Assembly (NCBI GenBank): GCA_026214975.1
Contig: JAOBSW010001061.1
Coordinates: forward strand, 20,871 to 84,870
DNA from: Gentiana macrophylla
Lineage: Eukaryota > Streptophyta > Magnoliopsida > Gentianales > Gentianaceae
Direction: 5' to 3'
DNA: 64,000 nt
Shown here: positions 23,803-36,128 of the stretch, in pieces
How positions within the stretch are numbered: position 1 is the stretch's first letter
Layout: every line of letters begins with the position of its first letter
The notes under the pieces: model-generated
Database searches by the model: none
The model's input: the letters and a program-made list of their open reading frames with translations, nothing else
What the model was told of the DNA's origin: nothing
Program-made: the position numbers and the translations under genes

Positions 23803-23850
23803 CTAGGATGCCTCCTAGTAGCGCTATTGGTTTATGTCGTTAGCTCGACA
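23803..23850 (-). ncRNA. Two-hairpin motif, copy C2
   Basis: On the minus strand: TGTCG, loop AGCTAA, CGACA (23835-23850); linker with AGCGCT; then CTAGG, loop AGGCAT, CCTAG (23803-23818), the strongest second stem of the four copies. Confidence 0.62.
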
Positions 23851-24317
23851 CAGTTGAAGCTCAGCCTGGATCAGGCCATTTGACTTTTCTGCCAGCCATT
23901 ACCTCGTTTAAGTTCTGATCAGGATTGTGGCCGCAGAAACAGCACTTAACACATGGGGTTAAATCCTTTATAGCTTTCCAAATACGTTTAAACTTCCCCA
24001 TGGTTGACCTCTTTGTCTTCTGAAGCTTTTGATGACATCTGCGTTAACGCTCCTTCCAATACTCTTCCATATCCCAACTACCAGCTAGAACCTCTTGTGA
24101 TAGACCACTACCGTCATCCTCGGAGAAAAGATTGGGTGAGACCTTGTCAGAGTCATCGACTTCATTAACATCACATCCAAGGATATCGAGAAATTTAACA
24201 ATCAAAGGCTTGTCTGTAGGTTCACCAATGTATTGTTTGCACCTTTGACCATTAACTCGAAACGGTTGGTCTTTATAACCGAGTAGTTCGAGAACGCTCA
24301 GAATGATTTGGAGAATC

Positions 24318-27300
24318 TCAAATGGGCTGGACTAACGTGTCCTCAACTTCCCAGAAACAAATGTAACTGGAATTGTATAGTAACACTCGCTCTCCAACTT
24401 GAAATTCTCTCTTCTTGATCTTTGCGTCATGAAGGAGTTTCATCTTTTCCTTACTGATCCTGGCACTTTCGTAAGCCTGAAGCCTAAACTCGTCCAACTC
24501 ATGCAACTGCTGCAGTCGGTGTTTGCCACAGGATTGGGAATCGAAGTTAAGAAACTTTATAGCCCAATAAGCCTGTGCTCTAACTCAATCGGCAAGTGGC
24601 ACGACTTACCATAAACCATCTGGTAAGGTGATGTACCCATGGGGGTCTTATAGGCAAGGCGATATGCCCACAAGACATCATCCAACTTTAGACTCGTCTT
24701 TTCTATGATCATTCCTTTGTTTTCTCCAGGATCTTCTTCAAGCTCTGGTTGCTTCTTTCAACCTCGACCACTAGTCATAGGATGGTATGGTGTGCCAATT
24801 TTGTGCCCGACACCATATTTCTCAAGAACTTTTCTAGTGGCGGTTGCGAAATGTGTCCCTTCATCACTAATCAAGGCACGTGGACATCCAAACCTCACAA
24901 AGATATTCTTCTTCAGAAAATTCATGACCGTTTTATGATCATTCCGATGAGTGGCTATTGCCTCCACCCATTTCGATACATAGTCTCACGCAGACTAAGA
25001 TGTATTTATTCCCACAGGAAGATGGGAATGGACCCATAAAGTCAATCCCCATACATCAAAGACTTCGTGATTCAAGAATGGGTTTCAGTGGCATGTCGAA
25101 TCGCCTTGTTAGAGTACCGGTTCTTTGGCACCTATCGCAAGCTTTGCAGAAAGCTTCCGTGTCCTTAAAGATCGTGGGCCAGTAGAAACCGGACTGGAAG
25201 ATCTTCGCAACCGTTTTCCAAGGACCAAAGTGACCACTGTGGGTCCACTATGGCATTGTTTCGATTATATCGCGTTGCTCGATTCAGAACACACCTCCTT
25301 AGCAAACCATCTTTACAGATTTTGAAGAGGTAAGGTTCATCCCAAACGAAAGACTTCATATCAGAGAAGAACTTCTTCTTCTCTTGATAAGACATTTCAG
25401 GATCGAGATAACGGGCATGAAGGTAGTTTACAATGGAGGAGTACCAAGGGACGTCTGGAGCGCAGCCATCTATCAACATGATGTTTTCTAGAGGAAAGTA
25501 AAGATCTATGTCATCAGGATCACCCTTTTCCTCACTTAACATCCTAGAAACATGATCCGCCACTACGTTTTCACTGCCCTTTTTATCTTTAATTTGAACG
25601 TCAAACTCTTGGAGGGTCGGTGATCCAACGCGAAGAAGCGGTTTAGCCTCTTTCTTTGTCATTAGATACCGCAAGAGAAGCGTGATCGATCCACACAATC
25701 ACTTGAGCTCCTAACAAGTAACTCACGGAGCTTGTCCATAGCAAAAACTACGCCAAAAGCTCCTTTTCCGGTAGTGGTATAGTTAACTTGAGAAGGATTC
25801 GATGTGGATCGGCATAGTAAATAGGTTGGAACTTTCCATCAAGCTTTTGTCCTAAAAGCGCACCAAGCTGCGTAGTTGGATGCATCACACATAAGCTCAA
25901 AGGTAAGTTCCGGTCAGCGATATAAGTATTGGAGCGAGAGATCGAGGCGATTTTTGAGCTCCTCAAACGCATGCCTGCAGCTATCATCAAAGGCGAACTC
26001 AACGTCTTCCTTAAGTAAGGGTAGGCAGGGGCTTGGCGATCTTTGAAAAGTCCTGAATGAATCTCCTATAAAAGCCGACATGTCCGAGCAAACCTCGACT
26101 TCGCGAACATTCTTAGGATAACTCATCTTCTCGATAGCTTCCACCTTAGCCCTATCTACCTCAATACCTTTGGCGGACACTTTGTGGCCAAGAACTATCC
26201 CTCATCTACCATAAAATGGCATTTCTCCCAATTGAGCACCAAGTTCTTTTCCACACACCTAGATAACACTGATCAAGATTATCGAGGCAATCATCGAAGG
26301 ATTGACCAAAGACCGAAAAGTCGCCCATGAAAATCTCCATACACTTTTCAACTAGCCCGTCAAAGATAGCCATCATACACCTTTGAAAGGTGGTTGGGCA
26401 TTCTGAGAGACCAAATGTCATCCGCCTGTAAGTGAATGTACTATAAGGGCAGGTGAAAGTGGTCTTCTCTTGGTCAATAGGATCGATGGGTATCTGGAAG
26501 TATCCTGAATATCCATCGAGGAAACAGTAGAAGGCATGCCCCGCCAGACGCTCAAGCATCCGGTCAATGAATGAAGGGGGAAATGATCTTTCATTGTGAC
26601 CTCATTGAGTTTTTAGTAGTCAATGCAGACTCTATAGCCTGTAACGAGCCTCAATGCTATCTCTTCTCCCTTCTCGTTCTTCTCAATAGTAATCCCTCCT
26701 TTCTTTAGGACTACCTGAGTAGGGGATACCCATTCACTGTCAGCGATGGCGTAAATGATACCCATATCTAGAAGCTTAATGATTTCCTTCTTGACTACCT
26801 CTCTGCATGTGAGGGTTTAGCCTCCTTTGGGGCTGTCTTACACATTTGGCTCCCTCACTAGTCTTGATCTTGTGCATGCAGATGTCAGGAGGTATTCCTC
26901 GGATATCTCCCACCTGCCATCCAAAGGCTCTTTCGTTTTTTCGCAAGACGTTTAATGATTTCACCATCTATTCGAGATAGCTTGGCAGATATGATCAAGG
27001 AAGCTTGTCACCTTCCCGTAGGAACACATACTTAAGATGTTTAGGCAACGGCTTCATAACTAGATCTGCAGGGGGATCCTCTAAACTCGATTTAAGCCCT
27101 CCACTTTTCAACTCAACATCGCTGAGCTTACTTAGTGGCTCCACTGCCAAAGCTTCTTCTCTTAATAACTCATCTTCAAGGTCAGCTGTCAATTGATCTA
27201 GATTAACCACACCATGACTATTCAGATTATCGATCAATCGCTCATATTCCGCCTCCACAGCCTTGACTTGCTCTTCCATATGATCATTGAAGTCATTAAA

Positions 27301-27790
27301 TGTTTCCTCAATGGAAAAGCCGGTTGGAGAAACAGGAGAGGGTACGTGAATAGATTTAGAGACACTATAGCTCACCTCTTGGTCACCAACTCGAATAGTT
27401 ACTTGCCCACCATCACAATCGATGAGGGCCCTAGCTGTAGATAGGAAAGGTCTTCCAAGAATCAGGGGAACATTTTCACCTTTCTCCATATCTAAGACGC
27501 ACTCAGATCAACCGGGAAGGTAAACCTATCAATTTGAACTAATATGTCTTTCAGGATCCTCAAGCTTTCTTGGAAGATCTGTCGTGAATCAAGGTTCATG
27601 GTGGTGGGCTCTAGAAGATCTTGTAAACCAAGCCGATTGCAAAGCAGACAACGGCATCAAGTCGATGGATGCACCAGTCACATAAAGAATTTGGGAAGAC
27701 TAGGCCTCCCATCCGCAATGTGAGCACAAATTTGCCTGGTCACCCTCTTGGTTGGTAAGTCTTGATGATTTATCAAGGAACAATCCTCAC
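24318..27790 (-). pseudogene. Element C pol: protease, RT, RNase H, integrase, heavily broken
   Basis: Minus-strand fragments in order. Protease region 27690-26995 (LILGRPFLSTARALID; the catalytic DLGA is not recognisable). RT 26967-25914 with ERLAGHAFYCFLDGYSGYF and the active site reading FMGDFS instead of FMDDFS (Gly codon at 26323-26325). RNase H to 25165 (KEAKPLLR, ENVVADHVSRM). Integrase core 24967-24318 with ALISDEGTHF and a GKSCHLP-like region, losing the frame around the catalytic Glu. The tail ELDEFRLQAYESARISKEK matches the integrase C-terminal region of element B. It cannot be active. Confidence 0.88.
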
Positions 27791-28077
27791 CAATTTGCCT
27801 TTCCATGCCTCGCTAATTTCTTTTCAAGACACAACATCCTTGATGAATTTTGTATACTTAGGCATCTCGACCAAGACCTCGGATAATGGCAGATTTACGA
27901 GTATTTTTCAAAAGGTTAAGCACCTTTTCATATTTCTTATCTTCACTCGAGAGGGATGTTGCTCTTCCTCGGTGGAAATGGAAGCTTTTAAGGTCTCTCT
28001 CGAAAATACCTTCTTTGAGGATGCACTTACGGCCTTGTCTTCCGTGATCTTTCCACCTCACAACTTTTTCAGACGCC

Positions 28078-29996
28078 TTATTGGTCGTGGATCAGCCACC
28101 GACTCTCAACCGAATCTTCTTTTCTCAGGGGTTCAAACCACCGAGGTGTTTTAACTCTTTTATCTCTCGGGATCACCACCCGAGTATGCTCTTGCGGGAC
28201 GAGGGATAGTGGTTGCTCAACTTCCTCCTCCCGCCTTATCGAGTGGCGGGGAGGGCTAGTGGTTTTCCTGGAAGCCGGGGACCACTCAAATTGAGTGCCA
28301 CTTCTTAAATTCATCGTGACTGGCCTCCTCTTTACAAGATTGCATTGTTGGCACGAGGTCGGTGCATTGATTGTTGCTTATATCGGCTGAGCAACTGACC
28401 GCCTTTTGGATTCTTTTCCGTAAAGTCGGGCAATTTGCCTCGACGGTCTGGAAGCTAATCGCTTTCACCGGTTGTCCTATTTGCCTCTCAAGGCTCTTGT
28501 TCGTATTCATTAGAAGTTGAATACTTTTGCTTTGCTCCTCCAACTTAGCTTCGAGATTGTTGGGTGGGAGGGCCTTGAAAGTTTTGGGTATTTTGAGAGT
28601 ATGGTTGGTGGGCCGATTCTCGAATTTGAGAGTTGGAATTGGCGGGCCAATTCGATTGAACCTCTCGAGTAGTGTTTGAAAAATTTGAGTTAGTTACGAT
28701 TGAATCCAGGGTTTTCATTGAAGTTTGGATTTCGATTAAAGCTCGGATTGAAATTTGGATTTGAATTAAAGCTTGGATTACGGCCAAGCCCTGGTTTTGA
28801 GAATTATTCGGCGGAGAATTGGTTATTGAATCTCGGATTGGGTGGCCGAAAAAAAGCATTCACACGCATTTCGTGTCAATCATGGGATGAAGCGAGCGGT
28901 GTGCCCCGGATCATCACATACTTGACATGTGATTTGATTATCTTTGTCCATTGTTATGAAACGGCATTGACTTGATGAGCAGAGGGGGGCTGAAATTGAC
29001 ATTGGCCAAACATGTGACCGGTCTGACAGCAATTTTCGCAATACAGAACCGAGGGTTCTGCGGAAACGAAGGAGTCTGATTAATCAGGTTTGGAACTTGA
29101 GGACTTGCCATCTGCTTTTGCAGCATGGCAATCAGACTTTGGACGTTTACTTCCTCCACCTCGGGAGGAGGAGGCGCTTGGATGGCCTTGATAGGATGGG
29201 GCATAGTTGTATTTGGCAATATCTTCAAACAAAGGCCCATCCTTCATCAGTGTCTTTTGAGGAAAGCCCCACCGAAGAGCCGTTGACCATGCCTTTAGTA
29301 AGCTCGGTCACCCATCAAGAAAGTGTTTACTTGCCTTTCCTTAGGCAAGCCATGGTGGGGACATTTTCTTAATTGAGATTTGAACCTCTTCCAACATTCG
29401 AAGAATGATTCATTCTCCTTCTGGTAGAAGGTAAAGATCTCATTCAGACACTGGGCTGTCTTTGAAGGAGGAAAATATTGACTTAGAAATTCTTTTTCAA
29501 GTCCGGCCCAGGTAGTGATGGATTCTGAAGGGAGAGAGTGATACCACTCTCTAGCCTCTCCTTTCGAGAGAGAAAGGAAAAGTTTAAGCTTGATCGCATC
29601 CTCACTCACTCCTTGGATGCGGGTGGTACCGCAAATTTTTAAAGAACGCATGTAAGTGGGTATGCGGATTTTCGATTGGTAGCCATGAAAAATTGATGCA
29701 TGCTGCATCATCTGGATGAGTCCGGGCTTGAGTTCGAATGTATGAGCTGTAATGGCGGGCAAGACTATAGCCGGGTTGATGTGGATCGCACAGGCATGGC
29801 GTAGTGCCTGACGTCTATCTATCTTCGCAGCGGCCATTATTACTATTTTTTCGATCTCTCCTACAAGATATTGCTCAAATTCTTGATCTAGGGCGTTTCC
29901 CTCGTCGAAACGAAGTCTCCGCCTGTTGGGTCGGACTATGGTCCGCTCGGGGTCGGGGGAATAGATTAGTGGTCCCTTATGACTACGAGTTTGCAT
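28078..29996 (-). pseudogene. Element C gag, broken
   Basis: Starts MQTRSHKGPLIYSPD at 29996. The gag core is intact to 29295 (KGEAREWYHSL, LSQYFPPSKTAQ, FKSQLRKCPHHGL). A small indel then shifts the frame; later parts at 29240-28938, 28859-28545 and 28543-28078 continue through an Asn/Gln-rich stretch, ending near MNLRSGTQF. The latter corresponds to the RSGK/RSGTQ signature before the protease in Athila elements. Confidence 0.85.
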
Positions 29997-30594
29997 AAAC
30001 CGAGGCCCAAATCAAGATATTGAACTAAAAACTAAAGAAAAGAAGAAGAAACTATCTAAGAGATTAAAAGCCTAAAACTAGTATCAAGATCTATTAAAAA
30101 GAAAGAAAAGAGAAGGAAAGATACAGACGGACGGGCGTCCTAAAATGTGAACGAACGTCGCTCGCCGAGATCTGACGGACGGGCGTCGAAAACCGAACGC
30201 CGCCTGGTTCAGTGCTGCTTGAATATCTTGGACGGGCGCCGAGGTATGAACGCCGCTAAATCTGCAGTCGGGAGATTGATGAGATTGAAAAGTTATGGGT
30301 GGGCGGGCGTCCGAGAAACTAAACGCTCGTCCGGATCCTTGAAAAAATTCAGGGAGGAATCGAAAATTTGCAGGAAAGAACAGGGGATAACGAAGAAAAC
30401 AGAGTACGAAAACTGCAAAAACAGAGATATAAAATTGATGACTAAAATCTATACTAATTACTCATAGAACACGCATAAATAAAACAGACTAAACAGTTAA
30501 TAATAACAATTAAGATATTACGAAAAACAGAAAAAAAAAAAATAGAACGAAAATCTAACCTAGCTACTAAACAAAAACTAGGCAACCGTTTGTT
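29997..30594 (-). other. Element C leader with GGACGGGCGTCC cluster
   Basis: Noncoding, between primer site and gag. At 30124-30335 it carries a third cluster of the family motif (GGACGGGCGTCC, ACGGGCGTCG, GGACGGGCGCCG, GGGCGTCCG). I see no TATA box next to this copy. Confidence 0.6.
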
Positions 30595-30611
30595 CCCCGG
30601 CAACGGCGCCA
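30595..30611 (-). other. Primer binding site, tRNA-Asp (element C)
   Basis: On the minus strand TGGCGCCGTTGCCGGGG, a perfect tRNA-Asp 3' complement, six bases after the LTR end GTGGACA. Confidence 0.93.
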
Positions 30612-30617
30612 AAAACT

Positions 30618-32152
30618 TGTCCACGGATTATTGCTAATGAAATAAACAAGTAATATAATTTATAATCCGGTTAACCTCAAGTATAAGGATCGTAGTATGG
30701 AGGCTAATGCCGGGTCGATCTTACGGGGAACTAATGGTTGTAAATCCTAATTTTTGCCTATCTAAACGATGTCACGAAAACTTAACTAAACAGGGAACTA
30801 AACTAGAAAAATATGCTGAAAATAAACTAGACAGAGGATGGAATCCAAAGCTAGGAAGAATTGGTTGCGAACAAACTAAACTAATGTGGAAAAAAAAACA
30901 GTAATCTAAACTAAACAAATTCAAGTCCGAAAGATTAGATCAAATTTAAAAAGGACAAACGAGCGAGTTGATCCACCTATCCAACAATTATTAACTTCCT
31001 ATCTTGATTATATTTTCGTTTCTGACAAGTTGTGATTCATCTTATCAAATGTATGAATTCCTACTTTCGTAGATACTTCGCCTATTAATTCCTATCTTTC
31101 GATTTACGGAGATTAACGCATCATAAAATAAGCAAAGATGTAAACTTTAACGTTTTAACCTAGATTTTCAACCTATCAACTTTCGTTTGACATAGATCAA
31201 AGATCCATTCCTAAATCATGGTGATCTAATGTTTATAAAGACTTTCATCAAATATAAAACATCATACATGCACATCTTTCGATATAAATGCAATTAACAT
31301 CATAAAACATGATAAAGGAAACAACTTTGAATAGAAACTTACAATATAATCGAAGAAAACAAAGTCAACAAGTGTTGGATGGCTTCACAATGCTCGTTTG
31401 TAGAAGCTTAGCCCCTGAACATCCTCGGAGAACTCAAAAGTGCAGGAATTAAGAACATAGAACTACCTACTTTTTTCTAGAATTTAAGTGTATGAAAACT
31501 GGAATAAAAGCAGTAAAGATGTAGCCTAAAGCCGCCCCTGATATTAGGGTTTCGAATAATGTCAATCGGTCTCCTTAATGTGTGAAAATAGATGGGTATT
31601 TATAGCCTCCAAAGTCGGTTTCTCTAAGTCGGTCGGATGGACGAACGTTCACTATAGTGGACGCTCGTTCACAATTGCTGAACTCTCCTCAGACGCTCGT
31701 TCAGATTCCGTTCATGCTCTCTGTATCAAAATCGTTCTTCCGGACGCCCGTCTGGTTTAGCAAAACGCCCGTCCACTCTGGACGGGACCTGGACGCTCGT
31801 TCACGATGGCTCGGATGTGATTTTTGCATCTCTATCTCTCTTCTTTAACCCACCTCATCATTATCTCTTTCTTTAATCGCCATATCTCGAATTTCATCTC
31901 TTTTTATCATTAGTTGAACCTCATAACAATACCTATGAGACATGGAAAATATCGCGAACTGTAATAATATCCAAATAATTATAATTCAACCATAAAAATC
32001 ACATAATTACATCGATATTGCGATTAAGCCCTTAAAAATATCGTTTACTAAATATTTCCATATAAGACCTTATTATTATGCAAATTATACAAATAAAAGG
32101 GGAAAACATCACAAAATATAACCTTATAAAACATATAATTTCACCCTTAACA
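30618..32152 (-). repeat. Element C 5' LTR
   Basis: Plus strand TGTCCACGG...CCCTTAACA. GC block 31633-31806; TATAAATAC on the minus strand near 31597-31605. Differs from the 3' LTR by a 5-bp indel near 30655, an 8-bp indel near 31842, about 14 scattered substitutions, and a cluster in the GC block. Confidence 0.95.
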
Positions 32153-32350
32153 GTCCTCTCTCTCCTTTACATCTTTTCTATCTCTCTCTGTTCTCTCTCT
32201 CAATTCTGAAGCCTGCTGTGGCCTTTTCACATCCTTCAACCGCAAACTCCATAACCGCCACCGTTTGAAGCTTTCTCCGGCCAGCCATCCCTCATCCTGC
32301 TGCGTTTCACTCATGGCAACTCTCGTCAAAGTCGTTTTGGCACTGTTTTG

Positions 32351-32695
32351 GTAAGTGTGGCTCACTCTCTTTGGTCATTTTCAAGTCTAGGGTTAATCTC
32401 CTTCGTTGTTATGTTTTCAGTTAACCCAATTTGGGGCTTTGAATTGACTTGTTTTCTTTTTGTTGGGCTCTGTTTTGTGCTCTTGTGCTGTGTTGGTGGC
32501 TGTGGTGTTGATGTTTTTTTTGGATGGTTGGCTGAATTGGTGTTGGATTGGTGATTTGATGTTGTTGGTCTGGGTTGTGTTTGTGTCTTAGGCTGTTTGT
32601 TGTTGGGTTGTGGATGATGGTTTGGTTTGGTGTTGAATTGTGGATGTCTTGGTGGTGTTTGGCTGAATTAATGTTGGTTTTTGGTTTTGTTTTAG
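32351..32695 (+). other. Predicted leader intron of the element B 3' ORF
   Basis: Donor TTTTG|GTAAGTGTGG and acceptor GTTTTGTTTTAG|TCAC, with a T-rich, G/T-biased interior. The ORF start ATG is 16 bp after the acceptor (32712). Confidence 0.6.
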
Positions 32696-32711
32696 TCACA
32701 ACCCTAGGTTA

Positions 32712-34197
32712 ATGGCCCCTAAACGTCCTCAAGCTGAAGCATCTACCTCCGGAAAGGGTAAGGGCAAAGCTAAGGCCAAAGCCCCGGATAAGGCCAAGGC
32801 CAACCCCCCAAAAAAATCCCGAACCGGACAAGCCCCTCTATCAATTCCTAGTCCAACCGCCACTCGTTCCAATCCCCCTCGAGGCCCTCCCCTTCCTAAT
32901 GATCCTCTTCCTCTCGAACAGCGTTTCACCTCCACTCAGGCTTACCATAACTATGCGCAAGTGTATCGTAAGAGGAATGCCACACTTGAGAGAGCCGTAG
33001 ATACCTCTAAGGTTGGTGATTCTTTTGTCCAAAACCTGACCAATAGAAAGTGGGGGAAGCTTATGACTGCACCGGTTAATCCGCCTAACATGTCTATAGT
33101 ACGTGAGTTTTAGGGCAACTTCTCGGTGGTTGATTTTGAGCAGGGTGTAGTTATAGTCCGAGGGGTTGATATTCCTTTTTCCCCCGAGGCTCTTAACTCT
33201 TACTTCTCTATTCCTGAGGTTCCCGAGGAGGCTGACTACAAGACCTTTTTTGAGGCTCAGAAAAGAGAGGGGGTGGACTATCAAGAAGAGGGTAGGTTAG
33301 CCTTTTGTCCGCAAGTACCTTGGAACTTAAACAATTCGGGAGTCCGGCTTGACATTAGTGCTCTGGAGTGGCCAGTTGATTCGAGAGTTATCTCCCGCTT
33401 TGTCCTTAGCCGTCTCCGCCCTCATGAGAACATCACCAACCTTAAGCTTCCCGACTTTGACTTAATCCATGCTCTACACAGCAATATTCCCATCAATGTC
33501 GGTAAAGTTATTTATGAGTCGTTTAAGGATGTTCGTAACGATCGGTCTCGGAGCATTATCTTCCCTCACCTCATCTGTGAGCTTGCTCATCTTTATTCAG
33601 AGTTCCCATCTATGATGATGATGAGACTGGGGGAAAGAAGTCGGGTTGGATTGTCAGACAGAGTACTTTAGCATGCCCTATCCGTGGACCCTCAGACACA
33701 CCTTCTTCCTCTAAGGCTCCCAGACCACCCCGTTGCCAATCTTCTGCACCACCCACCTCCACTCTGTCTAGGTTTGAGAGACATACGTATATTGCTGCAG
33801 CTGCACAAAGGGAGTGGGCAGAGGATCAGCGGCTTGTTCTTACGAATATTGTCCCAGCCCTATGAGTGCAGAGGCCTAAGGATACCCTCCGTGACCCGGC
33901 TGCTTCTTATGGTTACCCTGGAGAGTTAGAAACCTTCCTCAGCCGGGCTGGTTTTGTTGAGAGGGGAGCTAGTGATGACAGTTCTGAGGGGGGTGATGAG
34001 GAGGAGTCAGATTCGTCGGATGAGAGTTCTTCTACGGTGATGAGGCGGCTGTCGAGACACAGGTGCAGAGTGCAGAGGGCACAGATGTGGCGGTTGATAC
34101 ACAGGCTCCACAGATCCAGCTACTTGACGGGCAGACTCAAGACTCAGTCTACTTTTTCTTGTTTTTACAATGCTTTTGTACAGTTAGACGAGTATTG
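32712..34197 (+). pseudogene. Element B 3' ORF, Athila env-like / putative plant transposon protein type
   Basis: Starts MAPKRPQAEAST with a Lys/Ala/Pro-rich basic N-terminus (residues about 1-50). A single in-frame TAG at 33111 interrupts it; the frame continues to about 33630 with the core VVIVRGVDIPFSPEALN and SRVISRFVLSRLRPH, resembling plant transposon 3'-ORF domains. A small indel near 33625 moves the frame to 33864, and another leads to an acidic Ser/Glu/Asp-rich tail (GGDEEESDSSDESSS near 34005). No convincing signal peptide or membrane segment is seen, so a true envelope role is unsupported. It was probably expressed from the internal promoter at 17420-17610 before element C separated the two. 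Confidence 0.65.
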
Positions 34198-35393
34198 AGT
34201 ATGTATTTCTTATGCTTTTGGAGATGTAAGCCCAGTAGGGCACTTGACTCTTTATTGCTTCTATTTTCTGTCCCAGACTTGGATTGACACTACTTTGGCC
34301 TAGTTTGGCCCTTATTTCTATGCATGGATGTTAATTTTCATTTTCATTATCTTTCATCTCACGTGATCTGAGTTTGGTGATTTTGGTTTTGCTATGATAG
34401 GGTATATGACATTGATTCTTTTCTTTATATCACGTTATCTATTGCCTGTTTTGGCATGGTGGTTGTTCCCCATGCATGTATTTCTTGGTATTTCTTTCAT
34501 CTTGGTGTAGATTTTTGAGATGGAGCTTGATTGGCAATGTCACGTACATGTTTTGCGCCTTTCTGCCGGGTTCATCTAAGCCCTCTTTCTCTTATCATTT
34601 ACACACTGAGGACGGTGTTGCATTTAAAGTGGAGGTGGTAGGCTTAGCTTTGTTATGTGCTTCCTTGTTGATTTGAACCATTGTGTTGTATGCTTTTCGT
34701 CTGGTTACTACTTTAGAAAAATTCGGGCAATTTTTAAAAAATTTCAAGGTTTTGATGTCATATTCGTGTGTTGAGTCTTCACATTGATAGGATAATCGAC
34801 TTGGTGAATATTTCAATGCATATTACTTCGCTTACTACCTTGCCTTGTAAATGAGATTTTCACGCACGTATAGCTTTGATTTCACGAACCATGGTAACTA
34901 GTGACCGATTATGGTTGACTTAGGCACAATTCGGCTACCTAGAACTCATACCATTAACTTCGAGACGAAATAGAAAGGCCGACCTTGGTAGAGTCTGGGA
35001 CGATAGTTATGGCATTTCTTTGACCTAACTAGAGCCAAATAGCCATCCCGTGACATATTCCACAGTAACCCCTCTAAACCTTGGTAGGATGGTTAGACCC
35101 CCATCCGACACTTAGCCGTTCTTATTTAGCCCGTAATCACCCGACCCTTGAGCCTTATTTATGGTCTACATTCCCTTGAACACCCTACGAGTTAAGCTTA
35201 ATCTTTTCTTTCATCACACTTGCTTAGGCAAGTGTGGGGTGGTAGAGTGGTGTGTATTGTGTGAGGAGTTGGTATTTTTACGAGCTATTTCATGATTTGG
35301 AGGGTAGGAGCTCGACTTCTTTTATATGTTTGTGATGGCCTTTGACTCAACCTCATTAAATGTGTATAACGCAACTTTCTTGAAAAAAAAATG

Positions 35394-35427
<34 letters not shown>

Positions 35428-36113
35428 GAAAAAAATCTAAAGTAAATGAAAATCAAAGGAAGCTTGCAAATAAAGTTTAAAAGTAATAAAGGTTGAGTCA
35501 AAGAAAGCCAAGTGTTTAGGACTCATGTTTTGACTTGTTATATATGTTGGTGTTTGGGATGAGTCAATGGTATAGAAACATGATTCTTTCACGTTTTAGC
35601 CTCATTACACTTGAGACATAGTGCGATATGCCATGTTGTCATTTGGATCATGTTTCTAGTTTCATTTTGAGCTAGAGAAGGGTAGAGCTAGCTATGTTTT
35701 GTATCGTTACACCTCATGATTAAGCTTGCTCGTTTTGTCTCTTTCTTGTTTATTCCCCAGAAATTCCCTTCGGTTAGCCCCGTTCCTAGCCTAACGTTAC
35801 AACCATGCAAGTCCTACTTGACCTTACTTAGCCTTGGTTCGACCCCGATTAGTGGAGATGCTTGTGAAGTATGAGCTTATGGTGTAGTCGCGTTAACCTA
35901 GCGTCCATAATCCAAACCGGTGAACCATGGCGAGTGTAGGAGAAGCTATTCACACACACATCTCATTTTCTTGATAAGGTAGGGTCAAGTTGTATGCATT
36001 CACTTATTTACTTCTTGGTTATCTTTGATATGTGGTTGACTCGACTTACGCATGTGACGTTGACTCGTTGGATTCTTTAAAATGCTCATTTTTGCTCGAG
36101 GGCGAGCAAACGC
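34198..36113 (+). other. Element B 3' noncoding region
   Basis: No gene seen. It contains a polypurine-like GCAAGTGTGGGGTGG at 35229-35243 and a run of about 30 A at 35391-35422. Confidence 0.65.
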
Positions 36114-36128
36114 TAAGTGGGGGGTGGT
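36114..36128 (+). other. Element B polypurine tract
   Basis: TAAGTGGGGGGTGGT directly before the LTR start TGATGAGAG. Confidence 0.85.

Larger units (their letters stand above)
17758..32152 (-). mobile_element. Element C: Athila-type Ty3/gypsy retrotransposon, minus strand
   Basis: 14,395 bp with target duplication GTCCT at 17753-17757 and 32153-32157. Minus-strand order: 5' LTR (30618-32152), tRNA-Asp primer site (30595-30611), leader, gag, protease, RT, RNase H, integrase, two hairpin motifs, internal promoter, 3' ORF, polypurine tract, 3' LTR (17758-19280). The coding regions are badly broken, and the RT active-site Asp is changed to Gly. The LTRs are about 1% different except in one GC block. 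Confidence 0.95.

Noticed and set aside
32421..32699. ORF on the minus strand within the G/T-rich stretch before the B 3' ORF
   Set aside because: It is the complement of a predicted leader intron; low-complexity Asn/His/Gln-rich translation with no domain.
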